Assembly: GCA_963819885.1 (NCBI GenBank)
Contig: CAWFXV010000022.1
Span: forward strand, 124,001-188,000
DNA length: 64,000 nucleotides
Direction of reading: 5' to 3'
From: JACVRX01 sp963819885
GTDB taxonomy: Bacteria > Actinomycetota > Actinomycetes > Jiangellales > Jiangellaceae
Translations under genes and position numbers: made by a program
In this document: one piece after another, positions 37,337 through 46,177 of the stretch
How the letters are laid out: the number at the start of each line of letters is the position of its first letter
How positions within the stretch are numbered: the first letter of the stretch is position 1
Notes under the pieces: model-generated
Told to the model about the DNA's origin: nothing
The model's input: only the letters and a program-made list of their open reading frames with translations
Database searches by the model: none

Positions 37337-38154
37337 CAGCGCGCCGGATCCTCGTCGTCGACAACTACGACAGCTTCGTGTTCAACCTGGTCCAATACCT
37401 CGCCCAACTGGGTTCCGATTGCGACGTCCGCCGCAACGACGAGATCACCGTCGGGGACGCTTTCGAATACGACGGGGTGCTCATCTCGCCTGGCCCAGGC
37501 ACGCCGGAACGGGCCGGGGTCTGCGTCGATCTGGTTCGCCATGCGGCTGGGCGGGTGCCGGTGTTTGGCGTGTGCCTGGGACTGCAGGCGATCGCGGTCG
37601 CCTATGGAGCAACCGTCGGGCGCGCTCCCGAGCTGCTCCATGGCAAGACCAGCGAGGTCCACCATCAGGGTGCGGGAGTCCTGGCCGGGCTGCCGAACCC
37701 GTTCACGGCGACCAGGTACCACTCACTCGCCGTGGAGCCCTCGACGGTTCCCGACGCTCTCGAGGTGACTGGCGCGACGGCCGGCGGCGTGCTGATGGCG
37801 CTGCGCCACCGCGCCGTCGCCGTCGAGGGCGTCCAATTCCATCCCGAGTCGGTTCTCACCGAGGGCGGTCATCGGATGCTGGCGAATTGGCTGACGGTGT
37901 GCGGCGACGACGAGGCCGTGGCCCGCTCGGCTGGGCTTGCGCCGGTGGTGTCGGGCGCCGACGCTCGGGTAGCCTTGGTCACTCTCATGTCGCGGCGTGG
38001 GGGACGTGGTTCGCTGAGGCCAGTACCTGCTCTCCGTGTTGACCTGCAGGCCTTGCTCGTCCCCCGATCTTCGTTCTTTAGCCTCCGCGAACCACCTCCC
38101 CCACGCCCTCCTGTCGTGGTCAGTGGCGAGCCTCCGACCTCGTGTCGCGGATAG
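37333..38154 (+). CDS. pabA: Aminodeoxychorismate/anthranilate synthase component II (glutamine amidotransferase)
   Basis: Class I amidotransferase supplying ammonia for 4-amino-4-deoxychorismate or anthranilate. NYDSFVFNLVQYL, SPGPGTPERAG, FGVCLGLQ (nucleophile Cys81) and VQFHPES (His170, Glu172) are intact. The family normally ends at about 215-220 residues; this one runs to 273. The extra 53 residues are low-complexity (REPPPPRPPVVVSGE) and are encoded by an inverted-repeat element starting at codon 221. In actinobacteria this gene (called trpG or pabA) stands next to pknB, as here, in convergent orientation. Confidence 0.92.
   Translation: MTARRILVVDNYDSFVFNLVQYLAQLGSDCDVRRNDEITVGDAFEYDGVLISPGPGTPERAGVCVDLVRHAAGRVPVFGVCLGLQAIAVAYGATVGRAPELLHGKTSEVHHQGAGVLAGLPNPFTATRYHSLAVEPSTVPDALEVTGATAGGVLMALRHRAVAVEGVQFHPESVLTEGGHRMLANWLTVCGDDEAVARSAGLAPVVSGADARVALVTLMSRRGGRGSLRPVPALRVDLQALLVPRSSFFSLREPPPPRPPVVVSGEPPTSCRG
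37994..38107. repeat. 114-bp inverted-repeat element in the pabA/trpG 3' end
   Basis: Left arm 37994-38020 and right arm 38081-38107 are inverted copies over 27 bases with 25 matches (the core GGCGTGGGGGA...TGGTTCGC is shared); a 60-base loop lies between. It could fold into a very large hairpin or be a small non-autonomous mobile element. No clear target-site duplication is visible. No second copy was recognised in the window. Confidence 0.75.
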
Positions 38155-38180
38155 GTGCTGTTCTTCGGGGCTGCCCGCCG

Positions 38181-38281
38181 CTAGCCGCCGCAGCCTTCTG
38201 GAGGCTCCTCGGCGACCGTTATCTCGACCGTCGCTCCTGGCTCTACCTCGTGCCGGCAGAAGGCGACTGGCCGGTCACGTG
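38181..38281 (-). pseudogene. Detached end of the pknB fourth PASTA repeat
   Basis: Directly after the pknB stop, the same frame continues HVTGQSPSAGT, then one frameshift later EVEPGATVEITVAEEPPEGC to a TAG at 38181. This is the missing second half of a PASTA repeat with its usual G-T-x-V-x-x-G-x-x-V pattern. It shows that pknB once extended about 34 codons further; a TGA at 38282-38284 and a 1-base loss near 38249 now separate it. Confidence 0.8.
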
Positions 38282-40084
38282 TCAGACAGGGTCGTCGCAG
38301 GTCGCATCCGTCTGGCCGATGCCTGCGAGGCCTACGCCGTCGAGGGTCGTCTGTGCCTCATCGGAAGTCTGTCCGACGAGGTTGGGCACTTGGACGTTTG
38401 CCGGGCCGCTGGAGATGACGACATTCACCGTCGATCCCTGAGCAACCTCGGTCCCGCCGGACGGATCAGTCTGCAACACCGTGTCGGCCGGCTGGTCGCT
38501 CGCCTCCCGAGTGACGTTGCCGAACGAGAGCCCGGCTGCTTCGATCGCGGCCCGTGCGTCGTCGACTGGTCGGCCGAGGACCGACGGCACGGTCACAGTG
38601 TCGGAGGCCACCGCCACCGCGAGATTGACCGCGCTGCCGACCGCGACCTCTTCGCCGGACGCGGGATCGGTCGCCAGAACTTCACCCGGTTCCGCGTCGT
38701 CGGTCTCCTCCGGATTGACGGTGCCGACCGTCAGGCCAGCGGCCTGAAGTGCTGCCCGGGCCTCCTGCTCGGTCATGCCGACGAGGTTGGCCGGCACGGG
38801 TACCGTTTCCGGTGCGACTCCGATCGTCGGGGTGACGGTCGCGCCTTCGTCGACCAGCTCGTTGAATGCCGGGTCCTGCGAGAGCACGATGCCGACCTCG
38901 TCCGGATTGTCGGTCTCCTGCTCGACCGGCGTCCCCATGACCAAGCTGCGATCCTCGATCAGTTGCTGCGCGCTCTCCAGCGTCTCCCCGACGATGTTGG
39001 GTACGCCGACCTGCTGCCCGCCGTCATCGTCGCCGCGGAAGAGCAGGTATCCGATGATTCCGGCGACGGCCAGGATCGCCAGTGCGATCAATACCAGCCG
39101 TCCCCAGCTCATGCCACGTGGCTCCGGCTCGGGGACTTCCTCGACCTGGTCGAGGTCGGCGACCGTGCCGTACGAGTCGTACCCGGCCGGGGCAGCGGCG
39201 ATGAGCTGAGTCGCGGCCGACGTGTCGTGCGCTGCAGCGACCGGCAGACCAGCGGCGGCGCGCTCGAGGTCAGCACGCATTTCGAACGCGCTCTGGTATC
39301 GCTCCAGCCGGTCCTTGGCCAGCGACTTCATCACGATCGCGTCGATGTCGGGAGGAAGCGACGGGTCCAAAGCCGATGGCGGTGTCGGCATCTCCCGTAC
39401 ATGCGACACCGCGACCGAGACCAGCGACTCTCCGACGAATGGTGGCCGGCCGGTGAGCATCTCGTACAGCACACAGCCGGTCGCATAGAGATCGCTGCGT
39501 GCGTCGGCCTGCTCGCCGCGCGCCTGTTCGGGCGAGATGTATTGAGCCGTCCCGACGACGGCAGCAGTCTGGGTCAGCGTCACGCCCGAGTCGGCGAGTG
39601 ACCGGGCGATACCGAAGTCCATCACCTTGACTTCGCCAGACCCGGTGATCATCACGTTGCCGGGCTTGATGTCGCGATGGACGATGCCGGCTCGGTGGCT
39701 GTACTCCAGCGCCTCGAGAACGCTCGACACGATCTCGATCGACCGCTCAGGAGTGAGCCGGGCCTGTTCGCGCACCAGCTCGCGTAGGGTCCGGCCTTCG
39801 ACGTACTCCATCACGATGTACGGGATCCGGTGGCCGTTGAAGACGTCTTCACCGGTGTCGTAAACGGCGACGATGTTGCGGTGATTCAGCGACGCCGCGG
39901 ACTGGGCTTCGCGCCGGAAGCGGGCCTGGAATGTGGCGTCGGCCGAGTGGTCGACCCGCAGCATCTTGACGGCGATGACCCGGCCCAGCCGCCTGTCTCG
40001 ACCGCGGCGAACCTCGGCCATCCCCCCGCGGCCGATGACCTCGCCGAGTTCGTAGCGATCTCCGAGGAGTCGCGGATCGCTCAT
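38282..40084 (-). CDS. pknB: Ser/Thr protein kinase PknB with PASTA repeats (last repeat truncated)
   Basis: Transmembrane kinase sensing peptidoglycan fragments and regulating wall growth. Kinase domain 1-275 with GRGGMAEV, Lys40, HRDIKPGN (Asp138), DFG (156-158) and activation-loop Thr residues; membrane segment 328-349; extracellular PASTA repeats at about 359-424, 428-492 and 496-559. The fourth (563-600) stops at ...TCDDPV, halfway through, and its remainder is readable beyond the stop. The ATG overlaps the pknA stop as ATGA. Kinase domain is intact, so catalytic function should remain; ligand sensing through the distal PASTA may be altered. Confidence 0.95.
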   Translation of the reverse strand: MSDPRLLGDRYELGEVIGRGGMAEVRRGRDRRLGRVIAVKMLRVDHSADATFQARFRREAQSAASLNHRNIVAVYDTGEDVFNGHRIPYIVMEYVEGRTLRELVREQARLTPERSIEIVSSVLEALEYSHRAGIVHRDIKPGNVMITGSGEVKVMDFGIARSLADSGVTLTQTAAVVGTAQYISPEQARGEQADARSDLYATGCVLYEMLTGRPPFVGESLVSVAVSHVREMPTPPSALDPSLPPDIDAIVMKSLAKDRLERYQSAFEMRADLERAAAGLPVAAAHDTSAATQLIAAAPAGYDSYGTVADLDQVEEVPEPEPRGMSWGRLVLIALAILAVAGIIGYLLFRGDDDGGQQVGVPNIVGETLESAQQLIEDRSLVMGTPVEQETDNPDEVGIVLSQDPAFNELVDEGATVTPTIGVAPETVPVPANLVGMTEQEARAALQAAGLTVGTVNPEETDDAEPGEVLATDPASGEEVAVGSAVNLAVAVASDTVTVPSVLGRPVDDARAAIEAAGLSFGNVTREASDQPADTVLQTDPSGGTEVAQGSTVNVVISSGPANVQVPNLVGQTSDEAQTTLDGVGLAGIGQTDATCDDPV

Positions 40085-41322
40085 CCGTCGCCCTTTCCCA
40101 CATCGTCGACGACGCGCACGGTACCCGCCCTGGGCCCTGATGCGTCACTTCCGGTCACCCCGGACGCTGGCGACGCCCCAGCCACCACCGCCAGAACCAC
40201 GACCAGAATCATCGCAGCACCGGTCAGACCAATCCGCGATATCGGATACCGCCGCCGCCATTCGTCGGCTCGCCGGGACGCTGCGGACCACCAGCCCGGT
40301 ACGTTCGCCGACGGCCTCGCTGCGATCCTGACTGCGGCTGCTCCAGTGGCGACTGGCGGCGCCGGCCGCATTGCCGGTGCACCCGCCGGTCGGGAGTTCG
40401 ATGGCGCCGGCCGCGCCGCCGGTGCACGAACCGGCGGGGAGATCTTCGGCAACGGCCGAGTCAGGTCACTCGTCGGCGGGCTGTCCGGGCGATGCCGGGC
40501 GGCGGCAAACAACTGGGCCGCCAACTCCGCCGCGGAATGAGGCCGCTCACCCGGATCCTTCGCCATGGCTGCGGCGGTGATTGCCCGTAGTGGCTCGGGT
40601 ACCGACACCGGCAGCGCAGGCGGGTCCTCGTGCATGTGTGCGCGAGCGACCTCGATTGCGTTCGCCCTGGTGAACGGCCGTACGCCGGTCAAGCACTCGT
40701 ACAGCACGACACCCAGGGTGTAGATGTCACTCGCCGGGCTCGCGGGCTGGCCACGCGCTTGCTCCGGCGACAGGTATGCCGCAGCGCCGAGGACGTGGCC
40801 GGCGGCCGTCAGTGAGGGCAGGCCGGCGGCGCTGGCGATCCCGAAGTCGGTGATCTTGACGACGTCGCCATGACATACCAGCAGGTTCCCCGGGGTGAGA
40901 TCGCGGTGGACCACATCTGCGCGGTGGGCGGCGTGCACCGCGGCAGCGGCCTGGGCGATCAGCCCGGCGGCGCGGTTCGGGTCCAGTCCGGCAGAACCGG
41001 CGACCAGTTCGGACAACGGCTGGCCCAGCACGAACTCCTGCACCATCCACGGCGGCTCGTCGCCCGAGCTGCCGTCGTCGACGTCGTGGACCTGCACGAT
41101 CCCCGGGTGCGTGAGCCGGGCGGCGAGGCGGGCTTCGGTTCGGAATCGCTCGACTGCCACCGGATCCTGGGCGTACTCAGGACGCATGACCTTGACGGCG
41201 ACGATGCGGTCCATCCGGTCGTCGTGTGCCTCCCAGACCTCGCCCATGGCGCCGCCCGCGATGAAACGGGTGAGGTCGTAGCGGCCAGCAATGACCTGGC
41301 CGGTCGCGGTCAGCGTGGTCAT
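40081..41322 (-). CDS. pknA: Ser/Thr protein kinase PknA
   Basis: 413-residue membrane kinase controlling cell shape and division with PknB. Glycine loop IAGGAMGEV, Lys44 (VAVKVM), HRDLTPGN (Asp141, Asn146), DFG (159-161) and YLSPEQARG are present; a Pro/Ala-rich linker (about 275-360) leads to a membrane segment TGAAMILVVVLAVVAGA and a short external tail without PASTA repeats. Thr143 replaces the catalytic-loop Lys conserved in Ser/Thr kinases. The start is the ATG at 41322, which overlaps the pbpA stop; the open frame upstream lies inside pbpA. Confidence 0.95.
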   Translation of the reverse strand: MTTLTATGQVIAGRYDLTRFIAGGAMGEVWEAHDDRMDRIVAVKVMRPEYAQDPVAVERFRTEARLAARLTHPGIVQVHDVDDGSSGDEPPWMVQEFVLGQPLSELVAGSAGLDPNRAAGLIAQAAAAVHAAHRADVVHRDLTPGNLLVCHGDVVKITDFGIASAAGLPSLTAAGHVLGAAAYLSPEQARGQPASPASDIYTLGVVLYECLTGVRPFTRANAIEVARAHMHEDPPALPVSVPEPLRAITAAAMAKDPGERPHSAAELAAQLFAAARHRPDSPPTSDLTRPLPKISPPVRAPAARPAPSNSRPAGAPAMRPAPPVATGAAAVRIAARPSANVPGWWSAASRRADEWRRRYPISRIGLTGAAMILVVVLAVVAGASPASGVTGSDASGPRAGTVRVVDDVGKGDG

Positions 41323-42788
41323 CACCCGAGCACTGCCTCCATCACGGCCTTGGCGACCGGAGCCGCCAGCCGGCCGCCAGCGATGTCGTCGCGGGCGGTG
41401 TCGGGGGCTTCTTCGATGACGACCGCGACGGCAATCTGGGGGTCGTCGGCAGGCGCGAAGCAGGTGAACCACGCATATGGCGGGCGCTCGGGGGTGGTCT
41501 GCGCGGTTCCGGTCTTGCCGGCGACCTGGATGCCGTCCATCTGCGCGCTTTGCCCAGTGCCGTCCTCGACGACCTCCACCATCATCGCGGTGAGCTCCTG
41601 GGCCGTCTCGCTGGAGACGGCGCGAGACAGCTCCTCCGGCTCGGTGCGCTCGAGCACCTTCACTCGGTCAGGGTCACGAAGCTCTTCGATGAGGTAGGGG
41701 TTCATCAAGGCGCCGTCATTGGCGATCCCTGCGGAGACCATCGCAATCTGCAGCGGCGTCGCCCGGACATCGAACTGACCGATCGCGGCAAGGGCCGTCT
41801 GTGGAGCGTCGAGGTCGGCCGGGAAAACGCTGGTGGCCGCATTGAGGTCCTCGTCGGCGAGCGGCTCGCTGTTGTATCCAAACCGTTCGGCCTGCTCACG
41901 GAGTGCGTCGGCGCCGAGATCGTTGCCCAGGTAGGCGAACGCGGTGTTGCAGGATACCCGCAGCGCGTTGCTCAGCGTTGTCAGCTCGTCCGGCCCTGAC
42001 CCGCACGGTTCGCCGCTCTGGTTCGGCAATTCCACCGTCGATTGCGGAAGGTCGTAGGCGGCTGGCCCCGGAATCTCCGAGTCGGGTTCGTAACGCCCGG
42101 ACTCCAACGCCGCCGCCGCCGTCACGATCTTGAACACCGAACCGGGAGGAAGCGTCTGCGCGATCGCCCGGTTGAGCGCTGGCTTGTCGGGATCTTCCTG
42201 GATCGCCTGCCACGCTGCCTGCTGTTCCGCGACCGAGTGGCTGGCGAGCGGGTTGGGGTCGTAGGACGGTTTGCTGACCATGGCCAAGATGGCGCCAGTG
42301 CGTGGGTCGAGGGCGACTACTGCGCCCTTGTTGTCGCCGAGCGCGTCGTAGGCGGCCTGCTGAGCGGCGGGGTTCAGGGTGAGCTTGACGGTGCCTCCGC
42401 GCTGCTCGCGGTTGGTGACCAGGTCGACCAGGCGGCGGGCGAAGAGACGGTCGTCGCCGCCGGAAAGGATCCCGTTCTCCGAGCGCTCGACGGCGCTTCG
42501 CCCGAAGACGGACGAGTAATACCCCGTCGCCGGCGCGTACACCGGTCCGAACGGATACTGCCGCAGGTACGCGAACTCGTCGTCGGTCTCGACCGAAAGG
42601 GCGACCGGCTCTTCGCCGACCAGGATCGGGCCGCGCTCCTTTGCGTATTCGTCGAGAAGGACGCGTCTGTTGTCGGACCGGGCGTTGAGGTCGTCGGCCC
42701 AGATTGCCTGAACGTAGGTGATGTTGGCGAGCAACAGGAACACCAGCAGCATGCACCCTGCCGCCACCTTGCGGATCGGCCCGTTCAC
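41322..42788 (-). CDS. pbpA: Penicillin-binding protein PbpA (class B transpeptidase)
   Basis: 488-residue D,D-transpeptidase working with RodA/FtsW in septal or lateral wall synthesis. One N-terminal membrane anchor (GCMLLVFLLLANITYV), a dimerisation domain, and the transpeptidase domain with SVFK (Ser217, Lys220), SCN (279-281) and KTG (425-427). GTG start overlaps the rodA stop as GTGA. Length matches mycobacterial PbpA (about 490). Confidence 0.96.
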   Translation of the reverse strand: MNGPIRKVAAGCMLLVFLLLANITYVQAIWADDLNARSDNRRVLLDEYAKERGPILVGEEPVALSVETDDEFAYLRQYPFGPVYAPATGYYSSVFGRSAVERSENGILSGGDDRLFARRLVDLVTNREQRGGTVKLTLNPAAQQAAYDALGDNKGAVVALDPRTGAILAMVSKPSYDPNPLASHSVAEQQAAWQAIQEDPDKPALNRAIAQTLPPGSVFKIVTAAAALESGRYEPDSEIPGPAAYDLPQSTVELPNQSGEPCGSGPDELTTLSNALRVSCNTAFAYLGNDLGADALREQAERFGYNSEPLADEDLNAATSVFPADLDAPQTALAAIGQFDVRATPLQIAMVSAGIANDGALMNPYLIEELRDPDRVKVLERTEPEELSRAVSSETAQELTAMMVEVVEDGTGQSAQMDGIQVAGKTGTAQTTPERPPYAWFTCFAPADDPQIAVAVVIEEAPDTARDDIAGGRLAAPVAKAVMEAVLG

Positions 42789-44179
42789 TGCAGCTTCACC
42801 ACTTGCGTGACGGCGTCGTCGACGACGACCGGGAGGGGCGGCGGTGCCGGCCGGCGTGCCGCGTCGGACAAGCGCATCAGCAACCCGACCAGTACCCAGT
42901 TCATGACCAGCGACGACCCACCGAGGGACAGGAATGGCGTGGTCAGCCCGGTGAGCGGGATCAGCTTGGTCACCCCGCCGACGACGATGAAGACCTGGAG
43001 CAGCAGACCAGCAGCCAAGCCGGTCGCCAGGAGTTTGCCGAACGGGTCGCGTAGCACCAACGCTGCGCGCAGACCGCGAGAGGCGAGCAGCGCGTAGAGC
43101 ACGATGATGGCCATCAGGCCGGTCAGGCCCAGCTCCTCTCCGAACGCGGCGGCGATGAAGTCGCTTTCCGAGAACGGCACCAGATCGGGCCGGCCCCGGC
43201 CGAGGCCGGTGCCGAGCTCACCGCCGTACGCCAGGCCGTACAGCGACTCCACGATCTGACCGAACCGGTCGGTGTCGGCGAACGGATCGAGCCAGCCCTC
43301 GATCCGGGTACGCACATGGCCGAACACCGCGTTTGCGGCGAATCCGCCGAGCACGAACAAGGCGAGCCCGACGACGATCCACGAAATGCGCTCGGTCGCG
43401 ACGTAGATCATCAACACGAAGATGCCGAAGAGGAGCAGCGACGGGCCCAGGTCACGCTGGAAGGCCAGGATGCCCAAGGCGGTGACCCAGACGACCAGGA
43501 TCGGGCCGAGGTCCCGCGCGCGGGGGAGGTCGACGCCGAGCACGCGACGACCGGCAAGCGCGAGGGCGTCCTTGGTTCGCACCAGGTATGCGGCGAACGC
43601 GACGATCAACACGATCTTCGCTGCCTCGCCGGGCTGGAAGTTCATCGGCCCGATCCGGATCCAGATCCGGGCTCCGCGCAGGACATAGCCAAGGCCGGGA
43701 ACCATCGGGAGCAGGAGCAGCACGATCCCGAGCAGCCCGGCGGTGTAGGCGTAGCGGGAAAGGATCCGGTAGTCGCGGACGAGGATGAGCACCAGAACGA
43801 ACAAGGTGACACCAACGACCATCCAGGTGAGCTGCGCCGGCGCTGCAGCCTGGGGCACGACTTCGTCGGATTGCCGAGCGGCCTCGGCATCGGCCAGGTC
43901 GAGCCGGTGGATCATGGCCAGGCCCAGACCGTTGATCGTGACGACCAAGGGCAGCATCACCGGATCCGCATACGGCGCAAAGCGGCGGACGACCACGTGG
44001 GCCACCCCGGCAAGCAGGCTCAACCCGGCCAGGTAGGCCATCGCGTTAGGCGGAACCCGTCCCAGTGCACCGAGGTCGACGGCCACATACGCCGCCGTGG
44101 CGATGGCAACGGCGAACACCAGCAGCGCCAACTCGGTGCCGCGGCCGCGTCTGGGGACAAGAACAGTTCCGTCGGTCAC
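42785..44179 (-). CDS. rodA: SEDS-family peptidoglycan glycosyltransferase RodA/FtsW
   Basis: 464-residue polytopic lipid II polymerase with about 11-12 membrane segments. Conserved blocks: NFQPGEAAKIVLIV, FQRDLGPSLLLFG, YGLAYGGELGTGLGRG, SDFIAAAFGEELGL and LTTPFLSLGGSS, the last two being SEDS hallmarks. GTG at 44179 is chosen because it overlaps the pstP stop as GTGA, as at the other junctions of this operon. It partners with PbpA encoded next. Confidence 0.95.
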   Translation of the reverse strand: MTDGTVLVPRRGRGTELALLVFAVAIATAAYVAVDLGALGRVPPNAMAYLAGLSLLAGVAHVVVRRFAPYADPVMLPLVVTINGLGLAMIHRLDLADAEAARQSDEVVPQAAAPAQLTWMVVGVTLFVLVLILVRDYRILSRYAYTAGLLGIVLLLLPMVPGLGYVLRGARIWIRIGPMNFQPGEAAKIVLIVAFAAYLVRTKDALALAGRRVLGVDLPRARDLGPILVVWVTALGILAFQRDLGPSLLLFGIFVLMIYVATERISWIVVGLALFVLGGFAANAVFGHVRTRIEGWLDPFADTDRFGQIVESLYGLAYGGELGTGLGRGRPDLVPFSESDFIAAAFGEELGLTGLMAIIVLYALLASRGLRAALVLRDPFGKLLATGLAAGLLLQVFIVVGGVTKLIPLTGLTTPFLSLGGSSLVMNWVLVGLLMRLSDAARRPAPPPLPVVVDDAVTQVVKLQ

Positions 44180-45705
44180 AAGGCGGAATCCGTGCACTCG
44201 AGCCCCGGATAGTCCGGAGTTGGCGTCGGGGTGGGCGTCTGTGTGCGCGGTCCGGTGGTGACGGCGGAGCCAGCCGTCGGTGTCGGGGAGGCGGTGGGCA
44301 CGGCGTTCGGGGCGACCGGCGCCGGCGATGGTGCCGGCTGCAGAGCGGTCGAACTGGGCCGCGCGCCCGGCGTCGGGCGGAGTGTCAGCTCCGGTGTCGG
44401 GGTCGTCGTGGGCGACCTGGTCGAGGTAGGACCTGGCGTGTCCGTGTGGGCCAGGCAGGCGGCATCGCGCAGGCTATTGACGATCTGCTCGGCGTCGGAC
44501 AGATCCGATGCCGGAATGGTCGCGACGACCCGATCGCGGACCAGCGTCGGCAGCGAGGAAACCGGCAGCCCGGGAGCGACTTCGTGGACGTCGGAGAGCC
44601 GCAGCGGACCGACTTCCTGGCTGACGCCGCGAAAGATGGCCACAGTGCCGGCCTGATCGCCGACGTAATACTGCGCTTGGACGTAGTCGTCGGCCAGATT
44701 CAGGCCCACCCAGCCGGCCAGGACGGCGACAGCGGCGATTCCCGCCCGGCGCAGCCAGCGGTAACGGCGCGGCGGCTGCGGGGCGTATCGGAGCTCTTCG
44801 GCGTCCTCGCCCGGCTCGGCCAGCTGTGCGGTCGCGGCCCGGCGGCTCTCGGCCGAGCCGAGCAGGCCGCGCATCGCGGCGCCGGGGCCGCGCCGGGAAC
44901 GTCCAGCGGGCGGAGCAGGAACCTCGCCGGCGGCGGCGCCGACGAGGAACGCTTCGGCGGTGTCGTCGGCCGAGGGGAGTACGTCGGTCTCGACGATGTC
45001 CGCGACCACGCATGTCACGTTGTCCGGTGCGCCGGCCTTGAGGGCCAGCGCAAGCAAGGCGTCGGCGGCTGCCACCAGGTCGGTGTTGGCAACCAGCGTG
45101 TCGCGAAGCGTGTCGTCTCGAACGACGCTCGTCAGGCCGTCGCTGCACACGAGGATCCGGTCACCGCCACGCACGTCGATCAACTCGAGGTCGGGCTCGG
45201 GTTTGGCATCGCCTTGCAGGGTCCGCAGGATCATCGACCGAGCCGGGTGAACACTGGCCTCGTCGGCGGTGATACGCCCTTCGTCGACCAGAGTCTGGAC
45301 GAACGTGTGGTCATGGGTGATGAGGCGCATCTCCCCGTCGCGGAGCAGATACGCCCGGGAGTCGCCGATGTGCGCCAACGCCAGCGCCTGCCCGTTCCAG
45401 AACAGGGCAGTCAGCGTGGTGCCCATCCCCTGTCGAGCCGGATCCTGCGCGACCATTTCCCGGATCCGCGCATTGGCGGCAGCGACCGCTGCCTCCAACG
45501 CCTCGAGCGGGTCGCCGTCGGTGCCGACGCTCTCGACGTTGACTAGTTCCTCGATCGTCGCCGAGCTGGCAACCTCGCCGGCCGCGTGCCCGCCCATGCC
45601 GTCCGCGACAGCGAGCAGGCGCGGCCCGGCGTAGCCGGAGTCCTCATTGCCCTCCCGGACGAGTCCGACGTCGGATCGCGCGACGTACCGGAGCATCAAC
45701 GGCAT
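44176..45705 (-). CDS. pstP: PP2C-family Ser/Thr phosphatase PstP
   Basis: 509-residue membrane phosphatase that reverses PknA/PknB phosphorylation. PP2C metal-binding motifs: GNEDSGY, VADGMGGHAAGE, HIGDSRAYLL, CSDGLTSVV and GAPDNVTCV. A membrane segment (GIAAVAVLAGWVGLNLA) near 325 is followed by an external domain and a long Thr/Pro/Ser-rich tail (PTSTRSPTTTPTPE; PTPTPTPDYPG) likely crossing the wall or glycosylated. Start ATG at 45705; a second ATG three codons in is possible. Spacing to fhaB is 9 bases. Confidence 0.95.
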   Translation of the reverse strand: MPLMLRYVARSDVGLVREGNEDSGYAGPRLLAVADGMGGHAAGEVASSATIEELVNVESVGTDGDPLEALEAAVAAANARIREMVAQDPARQGMGTTLTALFWNGQALALAHIGDSRAYLLRDGEMRLITHDHTFVQTLVDEGRITADEASVHPARSMILRTLQGDAKPEPDLELIDVRGGDRILVCSDGLTSVVRDDTLRDTLVANTDLVAAADALLALALKAGAPDNVTCVVADIVETDVLPSADDTAEAFLVGAAAGEVPAPPAGRSRRGPGAAMRGLLGSAESRRAATAQLAEPGEDAEELRYAPQPPRRYRWLRRAGIAAVAVLAGWVGLNLADDYVQAQYYVGDQAGTVAIFRGVSQEVGPLRLSDVHEVAPGLPVSSLPTLVRDRVVATIPASDLSDAEQIVNSLRDAACLAHTDTPGPTSTRSPTTTPTPELTLRPTPGARPSSTALQPAPSPAPVAPNAVPTASPTPTAGSAVTTGPRTQTPTPTPTPDYPGLECTDSAL

Positions 45706-45714
45706 CCGCGTGGC

Positions 45715-46173
45715 CTACTTCCGGAGCTCCAGGACCGTCTTGCCCAACCGCACCCGGCTCTTGGCGCCGACCGGTGTGGGGCGGGTGAGCCGGTCATTGC
45801 CGATGTAGGTGCCGTTCGTCGAGCCGAGGTCCTCGACGTACCACTGCCCTTCGTGCAGTACCAGCCGGGCATGCTGGGTGGAGACGTACTCGTCCGCCAG
45901 CGGCATGGTGCATTCCGGCCCGCGGCCGAATGTAACTGGGGCCGTCGCCAGGGCGACGCTGCGATCCTTGTCTGGACCGTCGACGATCGTCACTTTGCGC
46001 GGGGCGCTACGCGTTGGCTTGGGCGCCTTGACCGCCTGGCGAGTCTGCTTGGGCGCCTTGGCCGGCCGGACCCCGAACAGGTCTGCACGCATGGCCGACG
46101 TGACCGAAAGCACGAGGAGCCAGAGAACCGCAAGGAAGCCCAGCTTGATCACCGTGAGCGTCAGCTCGGACAC
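45715..46173 (-). CDS. fhaB: FHA-domain protein FhaB (FipA)
   Basis: 152-residue protein with an N-terminal membrane segment (TVIKLGFLAVLWLLVLSVTS), a basic linker, and a C-terminal FHA domain (VTFGRGPECTMPLADEYVST, QHARL, DLGSTNGTYIG). FHA domains bind phosphothreonine on kinase substrates; in mycobacteria this protein (FipA) links FtsZ and FtsQ under stress. GTG start with GGAGGTG upstream. It is second in the operon, 4 bases after fhaA. Confidence 0.95.
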   Translation of the reverse strand: MSELTLTVIKLGFLAVLWLLVLSVTSAMRADLFGVRPAKAPKQTRQAVKAPKPTRSAPRKVTIVDGPDKDRSVALATAPVTFGRGPECTMPLADEYVSTQHARLVLHEGQWYVEDLGSTNGTYIGNDRLTRPTPVGAKSRVRLGKTVLELRK

Positions 46174-46177
46174 CCAG

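Noticed and set aside
38036..39601. 521-codon plus-strand frame opposite pknB
   Set aside because: It is antisense to PASTA and kinase sequence, with no recognisable fold.
44065..45546. 493-codon plus-strand frame opposite pstP
   Set aside because: Antisense to an intact PP2C domain; Gly/Arg-rich shadow.
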